Shown one piece after another: positions 1-8,141 of a stretch of 64,000 bases of DNA (its first letter is position 1; every line of letters starts with the position of its first letter). This stretch comes from DASWED01 sp036394995 (GTDB lineage Bacteria > Actinomycetota > UBA4738 > JACQTL01), in assembly GCA_036394995.1 (NCBI GenBank), contig DASWED010000111.1, positions 1 to 64,000 of the forward strand. Direction: 5' to 3'. Under the pieces are notes generated by a model, which was not told where the DNA came from, did not search any database, and worked only from the letters and a program-made list of their open reading frames with translations. The position numbers were made by a program, and so were the translations under genes.

Positions 1-532
1 GCTTCGGCTTCGAGGCTCCCCCCCTCAGCGCGACCTCGGCCATGTCCCTCCCGTCCGGGGCCCGGAAGTCCGAGAAGCCGAGCAGCCGGGCCATGGTCGG
101 GGCGATGTCGGCGGAGGTCACCGGCCGGTTGACGATGCCCACCGGCTTGATGCCGGGCCCGTACCAGCACATCGGGACGTGCTGGGTGTAGCCCCAGGGG
201 GTGGAGTGGGTGACCAGCCCCCCGCCGGCCAGGTAGTCGAGTCCGTGCGGTACCAGGACGATCCGGCCGCTCCGGTCTGCCCGCCACCCCCGCCAGATCC
301 GCACGAGGACGTCGTGTGGCAGGTCACACGCCGAATCCGGGCCGTACGACCGACCGGTGGCCGCGGCAGCCGGGACGGCCTTCGAGAGCCACAGCCCGGC
401 CGGGGCGGCCGCGGCGCCGGCGAGGAACCGCCGGCGGCTGATCCGCCGACGGCGGCCGAGATCGGCCCCGGTCCGGGGGACGGGGCTGGACCCGCGTCGG
501 CGGCCCGAACCGGCCCGGTCGTCGGTCGCCAC
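1..532 (-). CDS. Alkaline-phosphatase-fold phosphohydrolase, N-terminal part only
   Basis: About 177 codons are visible before the gene runs off the left edge, so the catalytic part is missing. The GTG start at 532 has a GGAGG about 5 nt upstream and lies 11 bp after the isocitrate dehydrogenase stop, so the two genes are probably co-transcribed. The N-terminus carries a twin-arginine-like signal (RRRFLAG followed by an Ala-rich hydrophobic stretch). The next part matches the 579-aa protein at 1685-3424 closely: RIWRGWR.DRSG, then VPHG, then HSTPWGYTQHVPM and V..PVTSADIAPTMARLLGF. The gene is therefore a paralogue flanking the other side of the dehydrogenase. Export by the Tat route is inferred; the substrate is unknown. 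Confidence 0.75.
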   Translation of the reverse strand, partial: MATDDRAGSGRRRGSSPVPRTGADLGRRRRISRRRFLAGAAAAPAGLWLSKAVPAAAATGRSYGPDSACDLPHDVLVRIWRGWRADRSGRIVLVPHGLDYLAGGGLVTHSTPWGYTQHVPMCWYGPGIKPVGIVNRPVTSADIAPTMARLLGFSDFRAPDGRDMAEVALRGGASKPK

Positions 533-543
533 GGCCTCCGAGC

Positions 544-1635
544 CTACGCCGGGGCCTTCCGTTGAGCCAGCCCCCCCGCTACGAACCCGGCGATGGCGTC
601 CGCCATCTCCATCGTCGACGAAGTCCCCCCCAGGTCGGGCGTCACGGTGCGGCGCTCCTCCAGGACGTCCACCACGGCGAATTCCACGGCCGCGGCGGCG
701 CGGCGTTCGCCGACGTGCCGGAGCATCATCGCGGCCGACAGGATCATGGCCACCGGGTTCGCCAGCCCCCGCCCGGCGATGTCCGGGGCGCTCCCGTGCA
801 CCGGTTCGAACAGCGCGTACTCCCACCCCAGGTTGGCCCCCGAGGCCAGCCCGAGCCCCCCGGTGAGCCCGGCGCAGAGGTCCGAGACGATGTCCCCGTA
901 CAGGTTCGGCAGCAGGATCACGTCGAACGTCTCGGGCTCCCACGCCAGCCGCATGGCCAGCTCGTCGATCTGGATGGCCTCGAGCTCGATCTCCGGGTAC
1001 GCCGTGGCTTCGGCGGCCGCCGTCCGCAGGAACACGCCGTCGGAGAACTTCATGATGTTCGCCTTGTGCCCCACGGTGACCCTGCTCCGGCCGTTCCGGC
1101 GGGCGTGGTCGAACGCGAACCGCACGATCCGCCGGGTGCCGGTCACGGAGATGGGCTTCACGGTGACCCCGGCGTCCTCGCGGAGCGCGTAGCCGGACAG
1201 CTCGAGCAGCTCCCGGCGCAGGGCCGCCGCCTGCGGCGTCCCCTGTTCGAACTCGATCCCCGCGTACAGGTCCTCGGTGTTCTCCCGGACCACCACCAGG
1301 TCGAGGTCCGTCCACCGGCTCTGGACCCCGGGCAGGGAGCGAGACGGCCGGATCGCGGCGAACAGGTCCAGCGACTGGCGCAGGGTGACGTTCACGCTGC
1401 GGAACCCGGCGCCCACGGGGGTGGTGACCGGGCCCTTGATCGCCGTCCGGGTTCGCCGGATCGACTCCAGGACGCGCTCGGGGAGCGGGGATCCCTCGCG
1501 TTCCATCACGGCAGCCCCGGCCTCCTGGACGTCCCACTCGATCGCCACGCCGGTCGCGTCGAGGATCAGCCGCATGGCGTCCGACACCTCGGGCCCGATG
1601 CCGTCGCCGGGGATGAGCGTGATCGCGTGGGCCAC
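544..1635 (-). CDS. NAD-dependent isocitrate dehydrogenase family protein
   Basis: This is a 363-aa beta-decarboxylating dehydrogenase expected to oxidise isocitrate to 2-oxoglutarate in the cytoplasm. It shows the family start LIPGDGIGPEV, the substrate motif SVNVTLRQ (S80, N82, R86), VVRENTEDLYAGIE and the metal-binding stretch NLYGDIVSDL. Near the C-terminus it reads HGSAPDIAG, where Asp replaces the Lys seen in NADP enzymes, so NAD is the likely cofactor. The VTLRQ version of the substrate motif favours isocitrate over 3-isopropylmalate, but homoisocitrate cannot be excluded. The start is GTG with no ribosome binding site; a TAGCCT box lies 7 nt upstream, suggesting a leaderless message. 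It is followed by the phosphatase paralogue at 1-532. Confidence 0.85.
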   Translation of the reverse strand: MAHAITLIPGDGIGPEVSDAMRLILDATGVAIEWDVQEAGAAVMEREGSPLPERVLESIRRTRTAIKGPVTTPVGAGFRSVNVTLRQSLDLFAAIRPSRSLPGVQSRWTDLDLVVVRENTEDLYAGIEFEQGTPQAAALRRELLELSGYALREDAGVTVKPISVTGTRRIVRFAFDHARRNGRSRVTVGHKANIMKFSDGVFLRTAAAEATAYPEIELEAIQIDELAMRLAWEPETFDVILLPNLYGDIVSDLCAGLTGGLGLASGANLGWEYALFEPVHGSAPDIAGRGLANPVAMILSAAMMLRHVGERRAAAAVEFAVVDVLEERRTVTPDLGGTSSTMEMADAIAGFVAGGLAQRKAPA

Positions 1636-1684
1636 GTTCGACAGGCTACGGAAAAGGCGGTGGGTCGGCCGGGCTCGCCGACCG

Positions 1685-3424
1685 TCAGTGAGCCTCGGGG
1701 AGACAGGGGAGCGTCGCCAGGAGCGATCCGGCGAAGACCGCGTCGAACACCCGCTCGGAGGCCTCCGTCGCCGTGAGCGGCACCCCCTCCGAGGCCGTCT
1801 GGCCCTTCGTCAGCGCGGCCAGGAACCGGCTGACGTCCTGCAGCGTGGCGCCGTTCGCGCGCAGCTCGGCGGTGTCGAGGTTCAGCCAGATGGGCCGGAT
1901 CAGGTCCACCACCGGGACCCCGTCGTGGTCGGTGTCGAACCTCGCTCGAAGGAGCGAGTTCAGCTTCCCCTCGTTGATGGGGAAGCTCGGGGCCGCGGGC
2001 GGGGCCGCCGTGTGCCCGTGGTCCGCCGTGAACAGCAGGACCCAGTCGCTCCCCACGTGCTTGTTCAGGAACGTGACCAGCCGTTCGAGCTGGTGGTCCT
2101 GCGCCAGCACGGCGTCCCGCATCTCGATCCCGGACGCGAAGAACATGTGACCGGCCTCGTCCACCAGTTTGAAGTTCAGGAACAGCAGGTCCGGCGAGGC
2201 GTGGGTGCCGAACCCCTCCTGCCGGATCACCTCCTCCACGACGCGCTCCTGGTAGGGCAACCGGGCGGGGGTGTGGAACCCGCCCTGGAGCGATGCGATG
2301 TCGTGGCCCCGCCACGTGCCGTCCGGCCGGCCGTCGATCTTGTCGGCGTAGCCCCAGTAGTCGCTGAGCGGCGGGAGGTCGTTCACGTAGTCCGGGAACC
2401 GGTAGAAGTCCTGGACGGAGGGGAACAGCCCCCAGTCCGGCGACTCCGAGCCCCGGTTGCCGGGGGCGTCCTTCATGACCACCACCGGCTGCGGGCCGCC
2501 GGCGGCGGCGCCCCGCCCGATCATCCCCAGGTGCCACGGGACCGTCCCGATCATCCCGATCGCGGCGTCGGTTCCCACCGCGGCCAGGTACCGGTCGGCC
2601 AGTGCGTCCACCAGCAGGGCCTGCTCCGGGCCCAACGCGTAGGGGTCCCGCAGCACGCCGTCGGGGAACCGGATCTCGTTGTCGACCACGCCGTGCGTCA
2701 TCGGGAACGTCCCCGTGCCGATCGTGGCGTGGATCGGCGCCGTGTTCGACGGGTTCGACCCCACGCTGGCGTGGTCGTACCAGGTCCCGTTCGGCTTCAG
2801 CGACTTCAGGAACGGCCACGCGTCGGGCCACAGGTTCAGGACGAACCGCCCGCCGCCGTCCACCACCAGCACCACGACGAGCTTGGGCGCCGCGGCCCCC
2901 GACACCAGCGCCTCCTGCATGGCCGTCCCCCCGGGGTCCGCGGGCTGGAAGTCGAACCCGATGAGCTCGGCGATCGTGGGCGCGACGTCCGCCGACGTCA
3001 CGGGCCGGGTGACGGGGCCAGGACGGGCCTGGATCAGCCCCGGGTCCGGGCTGTACCAGAACATCGGGATGTTCTGCGTGTAGGGGTAGGGCGTCGAGTG
3101 GCTGATCCCTCCTGCCATGTAGTTGGCGCCGTGCGGGACCACGACGACCTGGCCGCTCCGGTCGGACCGCCATCCCCGCCAGATGCGCAGGACAACTTCG
3201 TGGTTCAGGCGGCAGGCGGCGTCCGGCCCGGCGCCGTACCGGGCGGCCCGCTCGGCGGCCGCCGCGGGGACCTTGCCCTGCAGCCACAGCGCCACCGGCG
3301 TGGCGGCGGCGCCCGCCAGGAAGGTCCGGCGAGTGATCCGGCCCGCCCGGCCGTCGGCGTCGGCTCCGGCGACGGCAGGGTCGACGGTGGGGAGGAAGTG
3401 GTCTCCGGGAGCAGCGGTGGGCAC
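1685..3424 (-). CDS. Tat-exported alkaline-phosphatase-superfamily protein with permuted order
   Basis: This 579-aa protein has an RRTFLAG Tat-type signal near residue 32. The catalytic core holds the superfamily metal and nucleophile motifs: VVDGGG (D189), SNTAPIHATIG with T228 as likely nucleophile, VDEAGH (D422, H426) and TADHGH (D468, H469). The seventh expected ligand, a His in a segment of the type HSTPY.YTQNIPM followed by DVAPTIAELIG, normally lies after these motifs. Here it lies before them (H109, residues 98-157), and the C-terminus after residue 480 shows no second copy. The order therefore looks circularly permuted. Relation to phosphodiesterase, nucleotide pyrophosphatase or sulfatase enzymes is clear, but the substrate is not. 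A GTG start with TAGGCT 9 nt upstream was chosen. Confidence 0.8.
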   Translation of the reverse strand: MPTAAPGDHFLPTVDPAVAGADADGRAGRITRRTFLAGAAATPVALWLQGKVPAAAAERAARYGAGPDAACRLNHEVVLRIWRGWRSDRSGQVVVVPHGANYMAGGISHSTPYPYTQNIPMFWYSPDPGLIQARPGPVTRPVTSADVAPTIAELIGFDFQPADPGGTAMQEALVSGAAAPKLVVVLVVDGGGRFVLNLWPDAWPFLKSLKPNGTWYDHASVGSNPSNTAPIHATIGTGTFPMTHGVVDNEIRFPDGVLRDPYALGPEQALLVDALADRYLAAVGTDAAIGMIGTVPWHLGMIGRGAAAGGPQPVVVMKDAPGNRGSESPDWGLFPSVQDFYRFPDYVNDLPPLSDYWGYADKIDGRPDGTWRGHDIASLQGGFHTPARLPYQERVVEEVIRQEGFGTHASPDLLFLNFKLVDEAGHMFFASGIEMRDAVLAQDHQLERLVTFLNKHVGSDWVLLFTADHGHTAAPPAAPSFPINEGKLNSLLRARFDTDHDGVPVVDLIRPIWLNLDTAELRANGATLQDVSRFLAALTKGQTASEGVPLTATEASERVFDAVFAGSLLATLPCLPEAH

Positions 3425-3483
3425 GGCCGCCGGAGCCTAGCACCCGACCCCCGGCTCGGACCAGGCCCATGCGAACCCACGCG

Positions 3484-3517
3484 ACGGGGGCGGCCCCCCT
3501 TGGGAGGCCGCCCCCGT
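3484..3517 (-). terminator. Intrinsic terminator after the 548-aa propeller gene
   Basis: A perfect 12-bp inverted repeat (ACGGGGGCGGCC at 3484-3495 and GGCCGCCCCCGT at 3506-3517) with a 10-nt loop lies about 30 bp beyond the stop of the minus-strand gene ending at 3547. There is no U-tract, as is common in high-GC actinobacteria. The strand is assigned from the upstream gene. Confidence 0.65.
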
Positions 3518-3546
3518 TCGCGTTCGAACTGGTGTCCGCTGCGGCG

Positions 3547-5193
3547 CTACGCCACCGCGTTGGGCACGGTGAAGATGTCGGTCTGGCCGTGGGGCGACGG
3601 CAGCGTGTTCCGCCCATCGGTCCACACCGGGTACTCGAGGACCTGTGTGTTCACGCCCGCGGCGAGCCCGATGTAGTCGCCGATGAACGCCCCGGAGGAG
3701 AAGAACCCGGCGTTCGGGTCCCACGACTCGGTCGACAGGTTGTCGTTCGGGCCCCAGACGTGGGTGTCGGACGTCACCGCGTGGAACGTCTCGATCAGCA
3801 CGTCGCCGGGGTCGTTCCGGTTGTCGAACCAGATCGCGTGGCTGGCGCCGGCCTCGTCGACGGCGAGCCACGGGAGGTACTGGTCCTGGAGGGCGGGGTC
3901 GCCGCTCCCGTCCACCGAGACGAACCGCATGTGCTGCCACGTGTCGCCGTAGTCCTGCGACTCCGTGTACGAGATGTCCGCGCCGGTGGGCGTGCCGGTG
4001 AGTTTCCCGTTGCGGTTGATGTTGTTCTGCACGATGAACTCGAACGCCTTCGTCGTGTCGTTCCACACCAGCGGCGCCCCCGTGGAGGCGGGGAGCCGGG
4101 CGAACTTGTTCGGCAGGAGGTCGTGCTTGTTGGGGTTGTCCTTCCACTCGCCGGCCCGGTTGACCTGGATCACCGGTCCGAGCGTCCCGCCCGAGGACAG
4201 GTGGCGGAAGAGGATCCGCCGGTCGAGCGCGGTGTTGCAGTCCTCCTGCATGAACGTGAACCCGACCCCGCCCTGGTCGTCCACCGCGGGCTGGACGCCC
4301 TGGTTGGCCGAGCGGCTCACGCCGTCGTCCCCGGGGAGGTCCGGCATGAGGCCCATCGAGGTGAACGTGGTGTCCCGGAGGTCGCCGTCGTCGTTCACGT
4401 CGACGTCGTCCGTGTAGGAGACCTGGCCGGGGCAGTAGTCGCTGAACCCGTTCGGCTCGAGGTGGAACTTCACGTACGTCACGTACAGCCGCCCGTAGTG
4501 CGGGCTGGTCGGGAAGTTGTCGACCGCGAGCTGCTCCTTGTCGTAGAACACCGACGGGTCCACGGAGCCGTCGGCGGCCACGTTGCCGATCGGGGTGGCG
4601 GCGTACCGGAAGCCCGTCCAGTGGTCGCCGCCGTCGCGGGACTCCGAGACCTGGACCAGCGATTCGGGGTGGGCCCGCATGAAGCACAGCTGGGCGATGT
4701 AGAACACGTGGTCCCGTGCGCTGTACGCCACCGCCGGGTCGCCCCCGCTGCAGAAGTCCCCGGTCTGGGGCACCCTGGGGACCAGTCGCTGGCTCTTCCA
4801 GGTGTTGCCGCCATCATGCGTCGTGCCGATCCACACCCCGCCGTCGACGTAGTCGTTCGAGTCCGCCACCGCAGTGAGCGGGTCGTCCTCGCTGTAGGCC
4901 ACCTGCGTCTCGTTCTGGGGGAGCGGCGGGTCGGTGTCGTCGTTCATCTGCACGTTGGCGCCGGCCGCCGCGCCGACCTCTCCGCGAGAGGCCACCCGGT
5001 TCGACGGCGATGTGGAGTTGATCACGCCGGCCTTCAGCGTCGCCCGTACGGTGCCGTCGAGGCCGCCCGGATAGCTCCGGACGTGCTTCACCCACCTCGG
5101 GACGTACGTGGACCCGGACGCGGCCCCGACCATCGTGAGGGTCATCGCCGCGATGACCGCGAGGACCACGCCCGCATGCAGCGCTCGTCGCAT
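3547..5193 (-). CDS. Secreted sialidase-like beta-propeller protein
   Basis: This 548-aa protein starts with a clear signal peptide (MRRALHAGVVLAVIAAM and an Ala/Gly-rich cleavage region). The mature part has Asp-box-like motifs typical of BNR/sialidase propellers: THDGGNTW, ESRDGGDHW and a later DYGDTW, with repeated phrases of the type DPSVFYD.EQLAVD. A stretch of Asp residues (DVDVNDDGDLRD) looks like a calcium-binding loop. No sialidase Arg triad was recognised, so catalytic activity is uncertain and a binding or structural role is equally possible. The start has AAAGGAG 7 nt upstream. It has its own terminator and is separated from the phosphatase downstream. Related propeller proteins lie at 23106-25163 and probably 54435-56123. 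Confidence 0.75.
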   Translation of the reverse strand: MRRALHAGVVLAVIAAMTLTMVGAASGSTYVPRWVKHVRSYPGGLDGTVRATLKAGVINSTSPSNRVASRGEVGAAAGANVQMNDDTDPPLPQNETQVAYSEDDPLTAVADSNDYVDGGVWIGTTHDGGNTWKSQRLVPRVPQTGDFCSGGDPAVAYSARDHVFYIAQLCFMRAHPESLVQVSESRDGGDHWTGFRYAATPIGNVAADGSVDPSVFYDKEQLAVDNFPTSPHYGRLYVTYVKFHLEPNGFSDYCPGQVSYTDDVDVNDDGDLRDTTFTSMGLMPDLPGDDGVSRSANQGVQPAVDDQGGVGFTFMQEDCNTALDRRILFRHLSSGGTLGPVIQVNRAGEWKDNPNKHDLLPNKFARLPASTGAPLVWNDTTKAFEFIVQNNINRNGKLTGTPTGADISYTESQDYGDTWQHMRFVSVDGSGDPALQDQYLPWLAVDEAGASHAIWFDNRNDPGDVLIETFHAVTSDTHVWGPNDNLSTESWDPNAGFFSSGAFIGDYIGLAAGVNTQVLEYPVWTDGRNTLPSPHGQTDIFTVPNAVA

Positions 5194-5352
5194 TCCCGCT
5201 CCTTTCGCTCAGGGGGAGCTCGCCCCACCGTATGAGGCGCCGACGCAGCCTCCGCCGTTTCGGAGAAGTCCGTCAAATCGGGCGTTGACCTGTGGGGGAA
5301 CGGCAGAGCGACCATCGCCATCGCCGCTCGTGCCGTGGTCGCGGGCGCGGTC

Positions 5353-5424
5353 TATGCTTCCGCCATGCCGGTCGTCCGATGGCTGTCGTGTGCCCGGTTC
5401 GCCCCCCCGGCCCACCGGAGCTGA
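5353..5424 (+). promoter_or_regulatory. Possible leaderless 19-codon upstream ORF and its -10 box before sdhC1
   Basis: A TATGCT box at 5353-5358 lies 6 nt before an ATG at 5365. That ATG opens a 19-codon frame (MPVVRWLSCARFAPPAHRS) ending at 5424, 13 nt before the sdhC1 start. The spacing matches the leaderless pattern seen at many genes in this window. If transcribed there, the short peptide would be translated ahead of the Sdh1 operon and could couple or attenuate it. This rests on spacing alone, and the frame may be chance. Confidence 0.3.
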
Positions 5425-5437
5425 GGTCGAGGCTGCC

Positions 5438-6250
5438 ATGGCGGACGTCAGGCTGGGGGAGATCCTCGAGGATTCCGACGGGCGGGAGGTCAGGCCGCTG
5501 CGGCCGCCCCGGGGGCCGCGGACCCTCCGGACGGACCGATGGTGGGCATTGCCCCTGGTCACCGCCGTGGTGCTGCTGGGGTTCGTGGCGTACGGGAGCT
5601 GGGTGGCGTTCCAGAACGCGAACTACTACGCGGACCCGTACATCTCGCCGTTCTACTCGCCGTGCCTGGTGGGGACGTGCCTGCATCCCACGGCGTCCTT
5701 CATCGGGTCGTGGTGGAAGTGGTCGCCGGCCCTGCTGATCCTGCCGTTCCCCCTGCTGTTCCGGCTGACCTGCTACTACTATCGAAAGGCCTACTACCGT
5801 TCGTTCTGGTGGTCGCCGCCGGCCTGCGCCGTCCGCGACGCCCGGTTCGGATACTCGGGCGAGACCCGGTTCCCGCTGATCCTGCAGAACGTCCACCGCT
5901 ACGCGTTCTTCCTGGCCCTGCCGTTCCCCGTGTTCCTCACCTGGGACGCGATCCAGTCGTTCTCCTTCCCCGACGGGCTCGGGATGGGGCTCGGGACGCT
6001 CGTGCTGCTGGTGAACGTGTTCCTGCTTTGGGGGTACACGCTGTCGTGCCATTCGTGCCGCCATCTGGTGGGCGGCCACGTGGATCAGTTCTCGAAGGCC
6101 CCCGTCCGCCACTTCCTGTGGCGGCGGGTGTCGTGGCTGAACGTCCACCACGCGCGGTGGGCGTGGGCCAGCCTGTTCAGCGTGGCCATGGCCGACCTGT
6201 ACGTCCGCCTGGTGGCGAGCGGGACGATCAACGACGTGAGGTTGTTCTAG
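5438..6250 (+). CDS. sdhC: Sdh1-type succinate dehydrogenase membrane anchor
   Basis: This 270-aa integral membrane protein begins with MADVRLGEILED and has about five hydrophobic segments (near residues 32-52, 90-110, 150-170, 178-200 and 240-258). It has several His residues within or beside helices, including those in QNVHRYAFF, CHSCRHLVGGH and NVHHARW, which could hold haem. It sits directly upstream of sdhA1 and sdhB1. Its length and position match the single large anchor of mycobacterial Sdh1 (about 273 aa), which differs from the small SdhC/SdhD pair of Sdh2. It should anchor the complex and pass electrons to menaquinone. The start at 5438 was chosen over a longer upstream frame because the upstream residues look non-coding. 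Its stop codon opens the 83-bp repeat. Confidence 0.75.
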   Translation: MADVRLGEILEDSDGREVRPLRPPRGPRTLRTDRWWALPLVTAVVLLGFVAYGSWVAFQNANYYADPYISPFYSPCLVGTCLHPTASFIGSWWKWSPALLILPFPLLFRLTCYYYRKAYYRSFWWSPPACAVRDARFGYSGETRFPLILQNVHRYAFFLALPFPVFLTWDAIQSFSFPDGLGMGLGTLVLLVNVFLLWGYTLSCHSCRHLVGGHVDQFSKAPVRHFLWRRVSWLNVHHARWAWASLFSVAMADLYVRLVASGTINDVRLF

Positions 6251-6330
6251 TGGGGGTCCGGGGGGCACAAGAGCGAGGCCGGATGGAGAATCGGGATTGG
6301 CCGGCACAGCCGAGCGTTCGCCCCCCGGTC
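6248..6330 (+). repeat. 83-bp palindromic repeat, copy A (sdhC1/sdhA1 junction)
   Basis: This segment starts at the TAG of sdhC1 and ends just before the ribosome binding site of sdhA1. It aligns to the reverse complement of 11426-11508, at the sdhA2/sdhB2 junction, with roughly 85 percent identity over its whole length. Both ends carry complementary G-rich and C-rich blocks (TCCGGGGGGC and GCCCCCCGG), so the RNA could fold into one long hairpin. The other copy has the same length and the same relation to a stop codon. It may be a REP-like or small non-autonomous element, or an mRNA processing or stability hairpin. Confidence 0.75.
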
Positions 6331-6341
6331 GGAGAAGAGCG

Positions 6342-8141
6342 TTGAGCGAGTACGAGAGCCACGAGTTCGACGTCCTGGTGATCGGCGCCGGAGGCGCGGG
6401 CCTCCGGGCCGCGGTGGAGGCCATCGCCGTGGGGGCCCGGACAGCCGTCATCTGCAAGTCCCTGCTGGGCAAGGCCCACACGGTGATGGCGGAGGGGGGG
6501 ATCGCCGCGGCCCTGGGCACGGTGTACCCGGAGGACGACTGGAAGGTCCACTTCCGGGACACCATGCGCGGCGGCAAGATGCTGAACAACTGGCGCATGG
6601 CGCAGATCCACGCCCAGGAGGCCCCCGAGCGCGTGTACGAGCTGGAGGAGTGGGGGGCCGTGTTCGACCGGACGGACGACGGCCGGATCCTCCAGCGGGA
6701 CTTCGGGGGCCACCGCTATGCGCGCCTGGCCCACGTGGGGGACCGCACGGGCCTGGAGCTCATCCGGACCCTCCAGCAGACCGCGGTGCACCGCCGGGCC
6801 GAGGTGTTCATGGAGTGCACGGTGGTCAACCTGGTCACGGACGGCACCCGGATCTCCGGCGCGGTGGCGTACCGCCGGGAGACCGGCGCGTTCCTGGTGT
6901 TCCGGGCCAAGGCGGTCGTCCTGGCCACCGGGGGCATCGGCAAGGCCTACCGGATCACGTCGAACTCCTGGGAGTACACGGGCGACGGGCACGCCCTGGC
7001 CCTGTGGGCGGGCGCGGACCTCATCGACATGGAGTTCGTGCAGTTCCACCCCACGGGAATGGTGTGGCCGCCGTCGGTCCGCGGGATCCTGGTCACGGAG
7101 GGCGTCCGGGGGGACGGCGGGATCCTGCTGAACTCCGAGGGCCGGCGGTTCATGTTCGACTACATCCCGGAGATGTTCCGGGGGGAGACGGCCGACACGG
7201 AGGAGGAGGCCGACCGCTGGTACGCGGACAAGAGCGTCCGGCGGACCCCCGACCTCCTGCCGCGCGACGAGGTGGCCCGGGCCATCAACACGGAGATCAA
7301 GGCGGGGCGGGGGACCGAGCACGGCGGCGTGTTCCTGGACATCGCCTCCCGGCGCCCGGCGGAGGTCATCAAGCGCAAGCTCCCCGGGATGTACCACCAG
7401 TTCAAGCAGCTGGCCGACGTGGACATCACGAAGGAGCCCATGGAGATCGGGCCCACCTGCCACTACATGATGGGCGGGGTCCGGGTCGACGCCGAGACGG
7501 CGGCCGCGACCATCCCCGGGCTGTACGCGGCGGGCGAGGTGGCGGCGGGGCTCCACGGCGCGAACCGCCTGGGGGGGAACTCGCTGTCGGACCTCGTGGT
7601 GTTCGGGCGGCGGGCCGGGATGGCCGCGGCCGAGTACGCCCTGGGGGTGGAGGGGCAGTTCGTGATGGACCCCGCCGAGGTGGACCGGATCGCGGCCGAC
7701 GCCGTGGCGCCGTTCGAACGCGACCGGGGCGAGAACCCGTACGCGATCCAGCGGGACCTCGAGGAGTGCATGCACACCCTGGTGGGGATCATCCGGACCG
7801 AGGCGGAGCTGAAGCAGGCGCTCGACGAGATCGCGGCGCTGAAGGAGCGCGCCGGGCGGGTGGCCGTGGAGGGCAACCGGCAGTTCAACCCGGGGTGGCA
7901 CCTGGCCATGGACCTCGCGCCGATGCTCGCGGTGTCCGAGTGCATCGGGCGGGCGGCGCTCGAGCGGAAGGAGAGCCGCGGCGGGCACACCCGCGACGAC
8001 TACCCGGACACGGACCCGGAGTTCGCGAAGGTGAACGTCCGGATCCACCGGAACGGAGAGGGCAACGGCGTGAGGGTGGACCACATCCCGCTGCCGGAGA
8101 TGCCGGCGGAGCTCGCAGCGCTGTTCGAGGAGCAACACTGA
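6342..8141 (+). CDS. sdhA: Succinate dehydrogenase 1 flavoprotein subunit
   Basis: This 599-aa protein oxidises succinate to fumarate with covalently bound FAD on the cytoplasmic face of the membrane. It has the FAD-binding start VLVIGAGGAGLRAA (residues 11-24), the flavin-linking His in GKAHTVMAEGG (H46), the substrate-loop HPTGM, and GGVRVD, GLYAAGEVA and HGANRLGGNSL. The TTG at 6342 was chosen because GGAG precedes it by about 7 nt and the protein then begins just before the FAD fold; another TTG lies at 6297. Its stop overlaps the sdhB1 start by one base. It is more like the Sdh1 or fumarate-reductase-like class than the second SdhA at 11506-13239. Confidence 0.92.
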   Translation: MSEYESHEFDVLVIGAGGAGLRAAVEAIAVGARTAVICKSLLGKAHTVMAEGGIAAALGTVYPEDDWKVHFRDTMRGGKMLNNWRMAQIHAQEAPERVYELEEWGAVFDRTDDGRILQRDFGGHRYARLAHVGDRTGLELIRTLQQTAVHRRAEVFMECTVVNLVTDGTRISGAVAYRRETGAFLVFRAKAVVLATGGIGKAYRITSNSWEYTGDGHALALWAGADLIDMEFVQFHPTGMVWPPSVRGILVTEGVRGDGGILLNSEGRRFMFDYIPEMFRGETADTEEEADRWYADKSVRRTPDLLPRDEVARAINTEIKAGRGTEHGGVFLDIASRRPAEVIKRKLPGMYHQFKQLADVDITKEPMEIGPTCHYMMGGVRVDAETAAATIPGLYAAGEVAAGLHGANRLGGNSLSDLVVFGRRAGMAAAEYALGVEGQFVMDPAEVDRIAADAVAPFERDRGENPYAIQRDLEECMHTLVGIIRTEAELKQALDEIAALKERAGRVAVEGNRQFNPGWHLAMDLAPMLAVSECIGRAALERKESRGGHTRDDYPDTDPEFAKVNVRIHRNGEGNGVRVDHIPLPEMPAELAALFEEQH

